From Antarctobacter aquimaris (GTDB lineage Bacteria > Pseudomonadota > Alphaproteobacteria > Rhodobacterales > Rhodobacteraceae): a stretch of DNA of 64,000 nucleotides. The stretch is taken from contig NZ_FXYF01000014.1 of assembly GCF_900184945.1 (NCBI RefSeq), positions 62,001-126,000 on the forward strand. Direction: 5' to 3'. Positions 47,099-56,751 of this stretch are shown piece by piece. The stretch's first letter is position 1; every line of letters begins with the position of its first letter. The notes beneath the pieces were generated by a model. It had not been told where the DNA came from. It saw nothing but the letters and a program-made list of their open reading frames with translations, and did not search any database. A program made the translations under genes and the position numbers.

Positions 47099-47315
47099 CT
47101 GCCAGAGATTTCTGCCGTGCCCTGCCTCAGGGGCGGGCACGGATATCAGCCCGCCGATGACATCGCTGGTCTGGCCCGGCGTCAGCCGACGTCCGGCGTG
47201 GCAGGGGCCACATTGAAGCGCCGCGCCCCCCGCTTGCGACATGGATCGACGGTCTCGAAACGGTCGGCCTCCTGAACGGAGCCTACCCCGGAACGCTCGG
47301 CAAGGAAGCTGCCGT

Positions 47316-48455
47316 TCAGTCCTGGCGGCTCAGGGTGGTGCCATCCCAACCCAGCAGAAAGACCTCGGACCGCGCGGTGCCGGTCGCGTCTTCGCCGCCG
47401 ATCAGCAGCACGCCCTCGTCCAGTGTGACCGACCCGCCATAGGCCAGGCCCTCGGACAGGGTGCCGACCTGCTGCCAACCGTCGGGCGACAGGACATGGA
47501 CCTCGGACGCCCAATGCTTGGTCAGACCCTCGTGGGCGAACCAGTGTCCGGCCTCGGCACGGGCGCGGGCGCCCTGGAAATTGGCGCCTCCGGCGACCAG
47601 CACCTGGCCGTTGGCCAGACCGGCATAGGCGCCCGCGACACCCTCGGCCCCGGGCAGCGGCGCAAGCGGTTGCCAATCGGCGCCATCCGCGTCGAAGGTA
47701 AGCGACTTGACCTCGGTCGTCCGCAAGCCCGGTTTCACCTCGCCGTTGATGACGTCAAAGCTGCCGGGCGCGGTTTCCACCACCGCCGAACCCGTGTTGG
47801 GCAGATAGGGGTTGGCACCCAGATCGCCCCAGATGTTGGCGACCGGGTCATAGACCAGCACCATCTTGTTCCACTGGTACGCTTCGGGCTTGCGACCCAT
47901 GAAGTCCTGCACCACCTTTGCCCACTGGTCAGGGCTCTTTTCCTTGTCGATCGCGGTTATCTCGGCCAGGTAGCTGTCGAACTGGTCCTTGTTGTAACCG
48001 CCGATGACGGCAATGCGGCCATCCGGCATGGTCATCGCGCTGGCGCCCAGCAATCCGGCGGGCGTCGCGGTGTCCAGTTCCTGCCAGCTGTCCGCCGCCG
48101 CGTCGTAACGCCAGACGGTGTCGAACACGATTGGCGCGGCGGCATCGGCGCTGGCCTTGCCCGAACCGCCGAACACGTAGATGGCACCATTGGAAACCGC
48201 CACGGCCGGCTGTGAGGGCACCGCACCGGTGAACGGGCTGAGCTTTTTCCAGCCGGCGCCGCGATCGTCGAGATCCAGCGCGAAGATGTCGGCGCCGGCG
48301 GTGCCGAGCCCGACGATCACGCGGTTGTCGACCCGGGTGGCGATGCCGTTCTTGATCCCGACGGGCAGATCGGGCCAGCCTTCGGCCAACGCCATTCCGG
48401 ACGTCATCATCGTCACCATTGCCGCAGCTCCGATCAATTGTGTCTTGAGGGTCAT
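47316..48455 (-). CDS. nanM: N-acetylneuraminate epimerase-like Kelch protein, periplasmic
   Basis: The 379-residue precursor has a signal peptide (MTLKTQLIGAAAMVTMMTSGMALA). Kelch-type repeats follow (for example AVAVSNGAIYVFGGSG, AMTMPDGRIAVIGGYN, LANGQVLVAGGANF), each with a GG pair, as in the six-bladed NanM propeller that converts alpha- to beta-sialic acid for uptake. I chose the ATG at 48455; the longer form lacks a signal. It follows nanA by 55 nt. Confidence 0.85.
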   Translation of the reverse strand: MTLKTQLIGAAAMVTMMTSGMALAEGWPDLPVGIKNGIATRVDNRVIVGLGTAGADIFALDLDDRGAGWKKLSPFTGAVPSQPAVAVSNGAIYVFGGSGKASADAAAPIVFDTVWRYDAAADSWQELDTATPAGLLGASAMTMPDGRIAVIGGYNKDQFDSYLAEITAIDKEKSPDQWAKVVQDFMGRKPEAYQWNKMVLVYDPVANIWGDLGANPYLPNTGSAVVETAPGSFDVINGEVKPGLRTTEVKSLTFDADGADWQPLAPLPGAEGVAGAYAGLANGQVLVAGGANFQGARARAEAGHWFAHEGLTKHWASEVHVLSPDGWQQVGTLSEGLAYGGSVTLDEGVLLIGGEDATGTARSEVFLLGWDGTTLSRQD

Positions 48456-48510
48456 GGTTGGTTTTCCCGAGGTAGTGAAAGGGGTGTGTGTTCGCCGTGT
48501 CATGCCGAGG

Positions 48511-49407
48511 TCAGGCCAGCCAGGCCTTGACCTCGGGCCGGGCCAGGACCGCGCGCATCCGCGCCTCGCCGTCGGCCACCCGCAGCACCATCGGCGCCCG
48601 CGTCGGGCCGCAGTCGATGCCGATGGCCTTGAACGCCGCCTTCATGCCCGGCAACACGCCGGTATCGAGGATCGATTCGACGAATACCTGGCTGACGTCC
48701 TGCAATTCCTGCGCCCGCGCCAGATCGCCCGCCCGGAACGCCTGGTCCAGCGCCGCATACAGCCGGCCAAGCAGGTTGTAGGTTGTGCCGATGCCGCCAT
48801 CGGCGCCCAGCACGGCGCCGGTCAGATAGATCTCGTCGAAACCGAAGAAATAGACCGAGTCCGGGCAGCGGCGGCGCAGCATCGAGAACTTGAACATGTC
48901 GGTCGACGTGAACTTGATGCCGGCCACGCCCTTGAGTCCGAGAATGCGGACCAGGGTATCGAGCCCGATCGGGCGCCCGGTGCGGACCGGAACCTCATAG
49001 ACGATGAGCGGCAGCGCGGTCGCGGATGAAAGCGCCTGGTAATAGGCGAAGATCTCGTCGTCGGAAAACGGATAGCTGTGCGGCGGCAGGGCGGACAGGG
49101 CGTGATAGCCCAGCGATTCAGCCTGTTTCGCCAGCCGGATCGAATCGCGCAGGTTGGGCATGCCGACATGGGCGATCAGCCGGGTTCCGGCAGCCCGGGC
49201 GCTGTCGGCGACGACCTTTTGCTGGTCGAGCAGCTCGGCGGTGTCGAGCAGCCCGGATTCGCCGCTGCTGCCGCCGACATACAGCCCGTCCAGTCCCTGG
49301 CGCAGCACGTAGTCGTTCAGCTTGCGCTGGCGGTCAGGGTCGAACTCGCCCCTGTCGTCCAGCGCCGTCATCAGGGCGGCATACATGCCGGCCAGTTGTT
49401 TCGTCAT
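48511..49407 (-). CDS. nanA: N-acetylneuraminate lyase
   Basis: The 298-residue (beta/alpha)8 aldolase of the DapA/NanA family has the substrate-binding GGSSGES loop, the Tyr in LIVYEVPVRTG, and the Schiff-base Lys in GIKFTSTD. It cleaves sialic acid to ManNAc and pyruvate in the cytosol. AGGAGG precedes the ATG. It is divergent from nanR and upstream of nanM. Confidence 0.93.
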   Translation of the reverse strand: MTKQLAGMYAALMTALDDRGEFDPDRQRKLNDYVLRQGLDGLYVGGSSGESGLLDTAELLDQQKVVADSARAAGTRLIAHVGMPNLRDSIRLAKQAESLGYHALSALPPHSYPFSDDEIFAYYQALSSATALPLIVYEVPVRTGRPIGLDTLVRILGLKGVAGIKFTSTDMFKFSMLRRRCPDSVYFFGFDEIYLTGAVLGADGGIGTTYNLLGRLYAALDQAFRAGDLARAQELQDVSQVFVESILDTGVLPGMKAAFKAIGIDCGPTRAPMVLRVADGEARMRAVLARPEVKAWLA

Positions 49408-49541
49408 GGTCGTGACCTCCTGGATTGAGCGGAAATGCGTCGGCGATGCTTGTCAGGACCGGGGCGCACCGCCTAGCGTGACAGTGTGTTGGTAAGCTGA
49501 GCCCGTCTTAAAGCAATTTTTGTGTTTGACAATAGAGATTC

Positions 49542-49554
49542 TTGGTAATACCAA
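49542..49554. promoter_or_regulatory. Probable NanR operator
   Basis: TTGGTA-A-TACCAA is a perfect 6-bp inverted repeat with 1-nt spacer. It fits the TGGTNNNACCA-like operator of FadR-type GntR proteins. TTGACA at 49526-49531 just upstream may be a -35 element. The site lies between nanA (leftward) and nanR (rightward), so it can control both. Confidence 0.7.
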
Positions 49555-49606
49555 ACGGAACATCAATCGCGAGTTCCGTCACCTGAACGATGGAGGAGCT
49601 TCCGAG

Positions 49607-50362
49607 GTGGAGACAAAACGCAACATGCTGGACATGCAGGAGACCCGCCGCGCGTCGGACGTCATCGCCGAGACGCTGATCGAGCAGATCCGGCGCGGCG
49701 AGATCGCCCTGGGCGCGCCATTGCAGACCGAACGCGACCTCTGCGAGCGGTTCTCGGCCTCGCGGCCGACGGTGCGCGAGGCGCTGGCCCAGATGCAGAT
49801 CCGCGGCTATCTGGACGCCGGTTCGGGTCGGCGGCCACGCGCGGCCAAGCCATCGCTCGACTCGGTGCTGCGCAACACCGGCGGACTGATCCGCGAGATC
49901 CTCGGCGACGCCGAAAGCGGCGCCCACATCGAACAGATGCGGCAGTTCATCGAAACCGGCGCGACCCGCGAGGCCGCGATACGGGCCGACAACTTTCAGT
50001 TGACCAAGCTGCGCGAGGCGCTGGAGCGCAACTTCGAAGCGATTGGCACCCCCGATTTCGCGCCGACCGACATCGCGTTTCACCGCGTGCTGGTCTCGGT
50101 CGTGGGCAACCCGGTGATCCTGACCCTGCACGACATGTTCGTGAAGACATTGCTGGCCACCCGCGCCCCCACCGACCATCCGGCGCGTTACGACCGCATC
50201 GCCTATGACGAGCACCGCGCCATCTACCAGGCGATCCTCGACAGTGACGTGATTGCGGCGACCGATGTCATGGACCGCCATCTGGCCCGTTCCTACCGCG
50301 CGAGGCTGAAACGCCCGCATGTGGCCCCGGCCGACCCCCATTCAGGACCGACGACGACCTGA
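49607..50362 (+). CDS. nanR: GntR/FadR-family regulator (NanR-like)
   Basis: The 251-residue protein has a winged-helix domain (ASDVIAETLIEQIRRGEIALGAPLQTERDLCERFSASRPTVREALAQMQIRGYL) and an FCD ligand domain with metal-type His residues (DIAFHRVLV, DEHRAIYQAI, DRHLARSY). I chose the GTG at 49607, as GGAGGAG lies 8 nt ahead; the ATG at 49625 is possible. It is first in a rightward operon with siaPQM-nanEK-nagBA and probably represses it until sialic acid or ManNAc-6-P is present. Confidence 0.9.
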   Translation: METKRNMLDMQETRRASDVIAETLIEQIRRGEIALGAPLQTERDLCERFSASRPTVREALAQMQIRGYLDAGSGRRPRAAKPSLDSVLRNTGGLIREILGDAESGAHIEQMRQFIETGATREAAIRADNFQLTKLREALERNFEAIGTPDFAPTDIAFHRVLVSVVGNPVILTLHDMFVKTLLATRAPTDHPARYDRIAYDEHRAIYQAILDSDVIAATDVMDRHLARSYRARLKRPHVAPADPHSGPTTT

Positions 50363-50413
50363 CGCACGACAGGGCCCCGCCCTGAACTATCAACGACTTC
50401 TGGAGGAAAACCC

Positions 50414-51376
50414 ATGAAACTGACCACGACCCTGCTGGCCGGCGCCGCTGCGCTTGCCTTTGCGACCACCGGCCTTTCGGCCAAGGAACTGACTTTCGGG
50501 ATGCAGGACAACGAGGTGTCCAACGTCTTTCTCGGCGCGCAGGAATTCGCGAAAAAGCTTGAGGAGCTTTCGGGCGGCGAGATGACCGTCAAGCTGTTCC
50601 CGTCCTCGGCCCTGGGCGATTTCAAGGCGATGGTGGCACAGCTTCAGGCCGGCGAACTGGACATCGTCATCACCGGCTATCCCGACATGAGCTATACCAT
50701 TCCCGAGCTGAAGCTGATCGGCGCGCCCTATGTGGTCGATGACTTTGCCCACCTGGAAAAGATCATCGCCGGACCCTGGGGTCAGAAGATGAACGCCAAG
50801 TTCGAAGAGCAGGGGCTGCATCTGGCCGATGTCTGGTACTATGGCACCCGCCAGGTCACCGCCAACAAGCCGATCAATTCGATGGACGACCTCAAGGGCC
50901 TGCGGATGCGGACCCCGAACGTGCCTTTCCTGATCGCCTTTGCCGAAGGCGTCGGCGCCACACCCGCCCCGGTCGCCTTTGCCGAGGTCTATCTGGCCCT
51001 GCAGACCAACCAGGTCGATGCCGAGGAAAACCCGCTGCCGACGATCGACGCGATGAAGTTCTACGAGGTGCAGTGCTGCATCGCGATGACCAACCACTTC
51101 GTCGCCTCCGCGGCGATCCAGGTTTCCAAGGACACCTATGAGAGCCTCAGCGACGAGGAAAAGGCCTGGTTCGACGAGGCGGTGAAGGCCGGCGGCGAGC
51201 TGTCGGACAGCCTGACCTTCAAGGCCGAGAACGACCTGGTCGAGACCTTCAAGGGCAAGGGCCTGACCATCACCACGCCCGACCTGGCACCGTTCCGCGC
51301 CGCGATGAAGCCCTACTACGACACGCTGGAAGCCGAGTTCGGCGCCGGTTCCATCGCCGAAGTCCGCGGCGAGTGA
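50414..51376 (+). CDS. siaP: TRAP sialic acid-binding protein
   Basis: The 320-residue precursor has a signal peptide (MKLTTTLLAGAAALAFATTGLSA). It is a DctP-fold periplasmic receptor with ALGDFKAMVAQLQAGELDIV and the carboxylate-binding Arg in LKGLRMRTPN. It delivers sialic acid to the SiaQM membrane pair. GGAGG lies before the start. The gene is 51 nt after nanR. Confidence 0.92.
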   Translation: MKLTTTLLAGAAALAFATTGLSAKELTFGMQDNEVSNVFLGAQEFAKKLEELSGGEMTVKLFPSSALGDFKAMVAQLQAGELDIVITGYPDMSYTIPELKLIGAPYVVDDFAHLEKIIAGPWGQKMNAKFEEQGLHLADVWYYGTRQVTANKPINSMDDLKGLRMRTPNVPFLIAFAEGVGATPAPVAFAEVYLALQTNQVDAEENPLPTIDAMKFYEVQCCIAMTNHFVASAAIQVSKDTYESLSDEEKAWFDEAVKAGGELSDSLTFKAENDLVETFKGKGLTITTPDLAPFRAAMKPYYDTLEAEFGAGSIAEVRGE

Positions 51377-51435
51377 TCCATTGCGCGGCGGGGGCCATGG
51401 TCTCCGCCGCGTCTTGTCCAAGATCGGGGGGGCCC

Positions 51436-51927
51436 ATGTCCGCGCCAAGGAAATACAGTGTCGAGGGCAGTGTCGCCTCGGTCATCTTCATCGTGTTGTT
51501 CATCGTGGTTCTGGTGCAGATCTTCGGGCGCTCGCCGCTCTATCGCGGTCCGGTCTGGACCGAGGAACTGGCGCGCTGGCTCTGGGTCTGGATGGCCTTC
51601 ATCGGCATCGCCGAGGTCGAGCGTATCGACGGCCAGCTGCGCATGGGCTTCCTGGCCGATGCCCTGAAGGCAAAGGCCCGGCGGGTTCTCTTCACCCTGA
51701 TCGACATCGTCTATCTCGGCATCATGGGGCACCTGTGCTGGATCGGCTGGACGACCGTGCGCCGCACCTGGAACAATGAATCGGTCACCCTGCCCACCAC
51801 CGACGCGCTGCTCTATGCCTCGGCCTTTGTGGCCTCGTTCCTGATCCTGCACCGCATCATCCGCCGCATCCTGTCGCGCTTTGGCGCCAACGGCGATGAC
51901 GGCGCGCACCTGGAGACACCGCTGTGA
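51436..51927 (+). CDS. siaQ: TRAP small membrane subunit
   Basis: The 163-residue protein has four helices and the DctQ pattern VWTEELARWLWVWMAFIGIAEVERIDGQLRM. It pairs with SiaM. I chose the ATG at 51436 rather than the upstream frame that overlaps the siaP stop. The stop overlaps the siaM start (GTGA). Confidence 0.88.
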   Translation: MSAPRKYSVEGSVASVIFIVLFIVVLVQIFGRSPLYRGPVWTEELARWLWVWMAFIGIAEVERIDGQLRMGFLADALKAKARRVLFTLIDIVYLGIMGHLCWIGWTTVRRTWNNESVTLPTTDALLYASAFVASFLILHRIIRRILSRFGANGDDGAHLETPL

Positions 51928-53198
51928 TCCTCACCGTCATCGGAATCGGCTGGCTGCTGATGGTCCTTATGGGGGTGCCGATCGGCGTCGCCATGATCTT
52001 TGTCTCGATGGGCTATTTCTATTGGTCCGGCATCGGCCTGTCGGGCTCGGTGTCCAAGATGGTGGACGGGCTGAACAGCTTTCCGCTGCTCGCCGTACCC
52101 TTGTTCATCCTTGCCGCGGCGATCCTGAACTCGGCCGGGATCACCAAGCACCTGTTCGGTTTCGCCCGCGCCCTGGTCGGGCACATCACCGGCGGGCTTG
52201 GCCACGTGAACGTGCTGGCCTCGCTGTTCTTCTCGGGGATGTCCGGTTCGGCGCTGGCCGACGCCGGCGGTCTCGGCAAGATGGAGATCGAGGCAATGCG
52301 CGACGCCGGGTATGACGACGATTTCTCGGGCGCCGTCACCGCCGCCTCGTCGATGATCGGGCCGCTGGTGCCGCCGTCGATCACCATGGTGCTGTATGGC
52401 GTCATCGCCAATACGTCGATCGGCAAACTGTTTCTGGGCGGCATCGTGCCCGGCGTGATGTGTGCCGGGGCGCTGATGATGATGGTCTATTTCATCGCCC
52501 GCAAGCGCGACTACCCGCGCGACCCAATGCAAAGCCCGCGCCAGATCGCCACCCTGTTCGTCAAGTCGTTCCCGGCGCTGTTCACCCCCGTCGTCATCGT
52601 CGGCGGCATCTTCAGTGGCATGTTCTCGCCCACCGAGGCCGCCGCGGTGACGGTGCTCTACGCGATCCTGATCGACCTGGTCTTTTACCGCGAAATGACG
52701 TGGCGCCGGCTCTGGGACTCGATCTACGAGACCACCGCCACCACCGCGTCGATCGCCACGATCGTCGCCGGGGTGTCGCTGCTGGGTTTCGTGCTGGCCC
52801 GCGAACAGGCGCCGCAGCAGATCGCGCAACTGTTCCTGTCGATCGCGGATGGCCCGGTGTCGTTCCTGATCGCGGTGAACCTGATGATCTTCGTGCTTGG
52901 CGCCTTCATCGAGTCGCTGGTGATCCTGCTGATCGTGGTGCCGATCCTGGTGCCCGTCGCGATGGGCTTTTCTATCGACCCGGTGCATTTCGGCATCATC
53001 GTGGTGCTGAACCTGATGATCTCGATCCTGACCCCGCCGATGGGCATGGCGCTGTTCGTGGTGGCCCAGGTCGGCGGCATCCCCTATCACCGGCTGGCCC
53101 GGGCGATCCTGCCCTGGCTGATCCCGCCGATCGTGGTGCTGATCCTGGTCTGTACCTTCCCGATCCTGGCCACCGGCCTGCCCAGCCTGATGGACTGA
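51924..53198 (+). CDS. siaM: TRAP large permease subunit
   Basis: The 424-residue DctM protein with about 12 helices and the family sequence GVPIGVAMIFVSMGYFYW, LFFSGMSGSALADAGGLGKMEIEAMRDAGYD, PLVPPSITMVLYGVIANTSIGKLFLGGIVPGV and GAFIESLVILLIVVPILVPVA. It starts with GTG inside the siaQ stop. It carries Na+-driven sialic acid uptake. Confidence 0.95.
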   Translation: MILTVIGIGWLLMVLMGVPIGVAMIFVSMGYFYWSGIGLSGSVSKMVDGLNSFPLLAVPLFILAAAILNSAGITKHLFGFARALVGHITGGLGHVNVLASLFFSGMSGSALADAGGLGKMEIEAMRDAGYDDDFSGAVTAASSMIGPLVPPSITMVLYGVIANTSIGKLFLGGIVPGVMCAGALMMMVYFIARKRDYPRDPMQSPRQIATLFVKSFPALFTPVVIVGGIFSGMFSPTEAAAVTVLYAILIDLVFYREMTWRRLWDSIYETTATTASIATIVAGVSLLGFVLAREQAPQQIAQLFLSIADGPVSFLIAVNLMIFVLGAFIESLVILLIVVPILVPVAMGFSIDPVHFGIIVVLNLMISILTPPMGMALFVVAQVGGIPYHRLARAILPWLIPPIVVLILVCTFPILATGLPSLMD

Positions 53199-53201
53199 TC
53201 C

Positions 53202-53882
53202 ATGGACATCCTGCAACACTTGCGTGGCGGTCTGGTCGTGTCCTGCCAGCCGGTCGACGACGGCCCGATGGACCGGCCCGATATCGTCGCCGCGATGGCC
53301 GCGGCGGCGGTGGCGGGCGGCGCGGCCGGGCTGCGGATCGAGGGCGTGGAAAACCTTCGCGCCGTGCGGGCGGTCGTGACCGTGCCGATCATCGGCATCG
53401 TCAAGCGCGACCTGCCCGACAGTCCGGTGCGGATCACGCCTTTTGCCACCGATGTCGCGGCGCTGATCGACGCCGGGGCCGATATCGTCGCCTATGACGC
53501 GACACCGCGCCCAAGGCCCGAACCGCGGCAGGACCTGGTTGCTGCGATCCGTTCGCGCGGGGCCCTGGCGATGGCGGACTGCGCCACGCTGGACGACGGT
53601 CGGGTGGCGCTGTCCCAGGGGGCTGCGATCATCGGCACCACCCTGTCGGGCTATACCGCCGACACGGCGGGGCTGGGCGACGGCCCCGACCTGGACCTGC
53701 TCGGGGCGTTTCGCGGCCTCGGCGGATTCGTGATGGCTGAGGGCCGGTTCAACACCCCGGCCCTGGCGGCGGCGGCGCGGCAAGCCGGGGCGGACTGCGT
53801 CACGGTCGGCAGCGCGATCACCCGTCTTGAGCACGTCACGGGCTGGTTCAGGGCCGCCATCGACAGCGCGGCGCCAAGATGA
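53202..53882 (+). CDS. nanE: N-acetylmannosamine-6-phosphate 2-epimerase
   Basis: The 226-residue TIM barrel has [70 protein letters not shown] and [10 protein letters not shown], all NanE hallmarks (catalytic Lys in VKRD). It converts ManNAc-6-P to GlcNAc-6-P. It starts 3 nt after siaM and its stop overlaps the nanK start. Confidence 0.94.
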   Translation: MDILQHLRGGLVVSCQPVDDGPMDRPDIVAAMAAAAVAGGAAGLRIEGVENLRAVRAVVTVPIIGIVKRDLPDSPVRITPFATDVAALIDAGADIVAYDATPRPRPEPRQDLVAAIRSRGALAMADCATLDDGRVALSQGAAIIGTTLSGYTADTAGLGDGPDLDLLGAFRGLGGFVMAEGRFNTPALAAAARQAGADCVTVGSAITRLEHVTGWFRAAIDSAAPR

Positions 53883-54778
53883 ACCGCGCGGCACTTGGGG
53901 GCTTTGCAGTCGATCTGGGCGGCACGAAAACCGCCGCGGCCCGTATCGAGAACGGCCAGATCGCCGCCCGACGGCAAGCGGCGACCGATGGCGCGGCCGG
54001 GCTCGACGCCATGCTGGACCATGTTGCGGACCTGCTTGCCGGGTTGGGGTATAGTCCCGGCGCGCCGCTGGGCGTCGCGGTGACCGGCCGGATCGGGAGT
54101 GACGGTCGCTGGCAGGCGGTGAACCAGGGCACCCTGTCGGCCATCGACGGGGTACCTCTGAAAGTGGCCCTGGACACGCGTTTCGGCAATGCGGCCGTCG
54201 GCAACGATGCCGCCCTCGCCGCCGTTGCCGAGGCGCATTTCGGCGCCGGACGCGCCAGCCGATGCTTTGCCTATCTCACGGTCTCGACCGGTGTCGGTGG
54301 CGGACTGGTGCTGGACGGCCGCCCGGTGCTCAGCCCAAACGGTCTGGCCGGGCACGTCGGGTTCGTCACCAGCCCCCTTGGCAGCGCGCGCTGCGGCAGC
54401 GGGCGCCTTGGCACGGTCGAAAGCGTGGCCGGCGGACGCGCCATCGCGAAGGCCGCGGCCGACGCCGGCCATCCCGACACCGACGCGCGGACGGTCTTTT
54501 CCGAGGCTCTGGCCGGTGCCGAATGGGCGGAACGGATCGTCGACCGTTCAGCCGCCGCCATCGCAACGCTCTGCGCCGATCTGACCGCAATCCTCGGGCT
54601 GGACCGGGTCGCCCTTGGCGGCAGCATCGGGCTCGCCCCCGGATACCTGGACCGGGTGGAACGCCACCTGGCGCAGGAGCCGGCGCTGTTCCGCGTTCCG
54701 CTTGGGCCCGCCGAACTTGGCCAGGACAGCGCCCTGCTGGGCGCCCTGGCTCTGCACCACATGAAAGGCACGACATGA
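53879..54778 (+). CDS. nanK: N-acetylmannosamine kinase (ROK family)
   Basis: The 299-residue ROK kinase has [14 protein letters not shown], the catalytic Asp region [18 protein letters not shown], and [21 protein letters not shown]. Only part of the ROK zinc motif is present ([11 protein letters not shown], with one Cys), as in some NanK. It phosphorylates ManNAc. Start and stop overlap neighbours (ATGA both sides). Confidence 0.9.
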   Translation: MNRAALGGFAVDLGGTKTAAARIENGQIAARRQAATDGAAGLDAMLDHVADLLAGLGYSPGAPLGVAVTGRIGSDGRWQAVNQGTLSAIDGVPLKVALDTRFGNAAVGNDAALAAVAEAHFGAGRASRCFAYLTVSTGVGGGLVLDGRPVLSPNGLAGHVGFVTSPLGSARCGSGRLGTVESVAGGRAIAKAAADAGHPDTDARTVFSEALAGAEWAERIVDRSAAAIATLCADLTAILGLDRVALGGSIGLAPGYLDRVERHLAQEPALFRVPLGPAELGQDSALLGALALHHMKGTT

Positions 54779-55557
54779 AGATCCTGATCCTAGACGAGCC
54801 GGTGCAGGCCATCGCGCGCGTGGGCGACATCGTTGCCGACCAGGTCCGGCGCAAGCCGGATGCCGTGCTGGGCCTGGCGACCGGCGGGACCATGGTGCCG
54901 CTTTATGACGATCTCGCGGCCCGGCATCGCGACAGCGGGCTGTCCTTTGCCGGCGTGACCAGCTTCAACCTCGACGAATATGTCGGTCTGGCTCCGGAAC
55001 ACCCCCGGTCCTATCACGCCTACATGCGCGAGGTCCTGTTCGACCGGATCGACATCGACGCCGCCCAGACCCACCTGCCGCGGGGAGACAGCGCCGACCC
55101 CCTGGCCGAGGCCGAGCGTTACGAGGCGGCCATCGCGGCGGCGGGCGGGATCGACCTGCAACTTCTGGGGATCGGCCAGAACGGCCACATCGGGTTCAAT
55201 GAACCGACATCCAGCCTGGCCTCGCGCACCCGGATCAAGACCCTGAGCGACGACACCCGCCGGGCCAATCAGCGCTTCTTCGGCAGCTTCGACGAGACGC
55301 CACGCTATGCGCTGACGATCGGCGTCGCGACCATCCTCGACAGCCGCTTCTGTCTTTTGCTGGCCACCGGCAGCGCCAAGGCGGCCGCCGTCGCGGCGAT
55401 GGTCGAAGGTCCGGTGTCGGCGGCCTGCCCTGCCTCGGCGCTGCAATTCCACCGCAACGCCACCGTGGTGCTGGACCGCGAAGCGGCGGCCGGGCTGAAA
55501 CTGACGGCCTACTACCAGCATGTTCATCCCGGAGGCCAGGACAGTGCCTTTGGATGA
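54775..55557 (+). CDS. nagB: Glucosamine-6-phosphate deaminase
   Basis: The 260-residue enzyme has GLATGGTMVPLYDDLAA (phosphate loop), SFNLDEYVGL with the catalytic Asp, LLGIGQNGHIGFNEP with the Asn and His, and a C-terminal part like the family. It converts GlcN-6-P to fructose-6-P and ammonia, ending the pathway. The start overlaps the nanK stop. Confidence 0.94.
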   Translation: MKILILDEPVQAIARVGDIVADQVRRKPDAVLGLATGGTMVPLYDDLAARHRDSGLSFAGVTSFNLDEYVGLAPEHPRSYHAYMREVLFDRIDIDAAQTHLPRGDSADPLAEAERYEAAIAAAGGIDLQLLGIGQNGHIGFNEPTSSLASRTRIKTLSDDTRRANQRFFGSFDETPRYALTIGVATILDSRFCLLLATGSAKAAAVAAMVEGPVSAACPASALQFHRNATVVLDREAAAGLKLTAYYQHVHPGGQDSAFG

Positions 55558-56716
55558 GCCGCCGATCCACCCCCGGCGAATCCTGGCGCGGAAACTCTTT
55601 GACGGACTTGGCGACACCTGCCGGACCGACCAGCTGATCGAGATCGAGGCCGGTCGGATTGCGCGCGTCGGTGCGTGGCAGGCGGGCGGGGCAGGACATT
55701 CCGACATGGTGGAGGCCGACATCGTCTCGGCCGGGTTCATCGACCTCCAGATCAATGGCGCCAACGACGTCCAGTTCAATTTCGACCCGACGCCCGAGGC
55801 GCTGGAGCGCATCGCGCAAGGGGCCCGCCGGGGCGGCACCGCGCATCTGCTGCCGACCTTCATCACCGCCCCCGACCGCCAGTATCTTGCCGCCATCGAC
55901 GCCGCCCGGGCCGCGATCGACGTCGGCGTGCCCGGCATCCTCGGCCTGCACCTGGAAGGTCCGTTCCTGTCGCCCGAACGTCCCGGCATCCACGACCCCG
56001 CCGCGATCCGCGCGCTTGATCCCACCGACCTGAGCCATCTCGGCGCCGCTTTCCCGGGTGTCTTGCTGCTGACCCTGGCGCCGGAACACCTGCCGCCCGG
56101 AACCCTCACCGCGCTGAGCGACGCGGGCGTGATCGTCTTTGCCGGTCACAGCGCCGCGACGGCGGCCTGCATCGAGGTGGCTCAGACCCAAGGACTGCGC
56201 GGCGCGACCCACCTGTTCAACGCGATGTCGCAACTGACCGGGCGCGAACCCGGTCTGGTCGGGGTGGTCCTGGCCTCGGATCGGCTCTTTGCGGGCATTG
56301 TCGCCGATGGTCACCATGTGGCGTGGTCCAACATCGGGATCGCCGCCCGGCTGATGCCGGACCGGCTGTGCCTTGTGACCGACGCCATGCTGACGCTGGC
56401 CGGTCGCACGACCGAATTCGACCTGCATGGCGAGGCGATCAGGCTGGAAGGTGGCCGCCTGACCAATGCGGCGGACCGACTTGCCGGGGCGCATGTGGCG
56501 ATGGACGAAAGCGTCCGCAACCTTGTGGCGCAACTCGACATGCCGATTGCGGCCGCATTGCGGATGGCATCGGCCAACCCGGCCCGCGCGTTGGGGCTGG
56601 GTGACGAACTGGGGGTCGTTCGCGCCGGCTATCGCGCCTCGCTCACCCTTCTGGACAATGACCTGGAGGCCGTCGGCACCGTGGTCGACGGAGCGCTGTT
56701 CGACCGGACCGGATGA
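55544..56716 (+). CDS. nagA: N-acetylglucosamine-6-phosphate deacetylase
   Basis: The 390-residue amidohydrolase has GFIDLQINGANDVQFNF, LGLHLEGPFLSPERPGIHDP (metal-binding Glu), FAGHSAAT and GATHLFNAMS (metal His), DGHHVAWSN, and LVTDAM (catalytic Asp). I prefer the GTG at 55544, with CGGAGG 8 nt upstream; the ATG at 55520 overlaps nagB further. It removes acetate from GlcNAc-6-P and is the last gene of the operon. Confidence 0.92.
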   Translation: MPLDEPPIHPRRILARKLFDGLGDTCRTDQLIEIEAGRIARVGAWQAGGAGHSDMVEADIVSAGFIDLQINGANDVQFNFDPTPEALERIAQGARRGGTAHLLPTFITAPDRQYLAAIDAARAAIDVGVPGILGLHLEGPFLSPERPGIHDPAAIRALDPTDLSHLGAAFPGVLLLTLAPEHLPPGTLTALSDAGVIVFAGHSAATAACIEVAQTQGLRGATHLFNAMSQLTGREPGLVGVVLASDRLFAGIVADGHHVAWSNIGIAARLMPDRLCLVTDAMLTLAGRTTEFDLHGEAIRLEGGRLTNAADRLAGAHVAMDESVRNLVAQLDMPIAAALRMASANPARALGLGDELGVVRAGYRASLTLLDNDLEAVGTVVDGALFDRTG

Positions 56717-56751
56717 TCGCCGGCATCCTTGGCCGCGACGGCCGCGACCGC

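Larger units (their letters stand above)
45541..47315. other. Mobile-element debris, no intact gene
   Basis: This 1.8-kb gap between phaC and the sialate island has no convincing complete coding region. It holds pieces of an IS110 transposase, a VirB11-type ATPase and an IS3-type element, listed separately, plus a 9-bp inverted repeat. The rest (45541-45750 and 47100-47315) shows nothing identifiable. Confidence 0.6.

Noticed and set aside
51813-53894. 693-codon minus-strand frame opposite siaQM-nanE
   Set aside because: Composition (Asp/His/Arg repeats) is that of a reverse-complement shadow of membrane-protein codons; the plus strand genes are certain.
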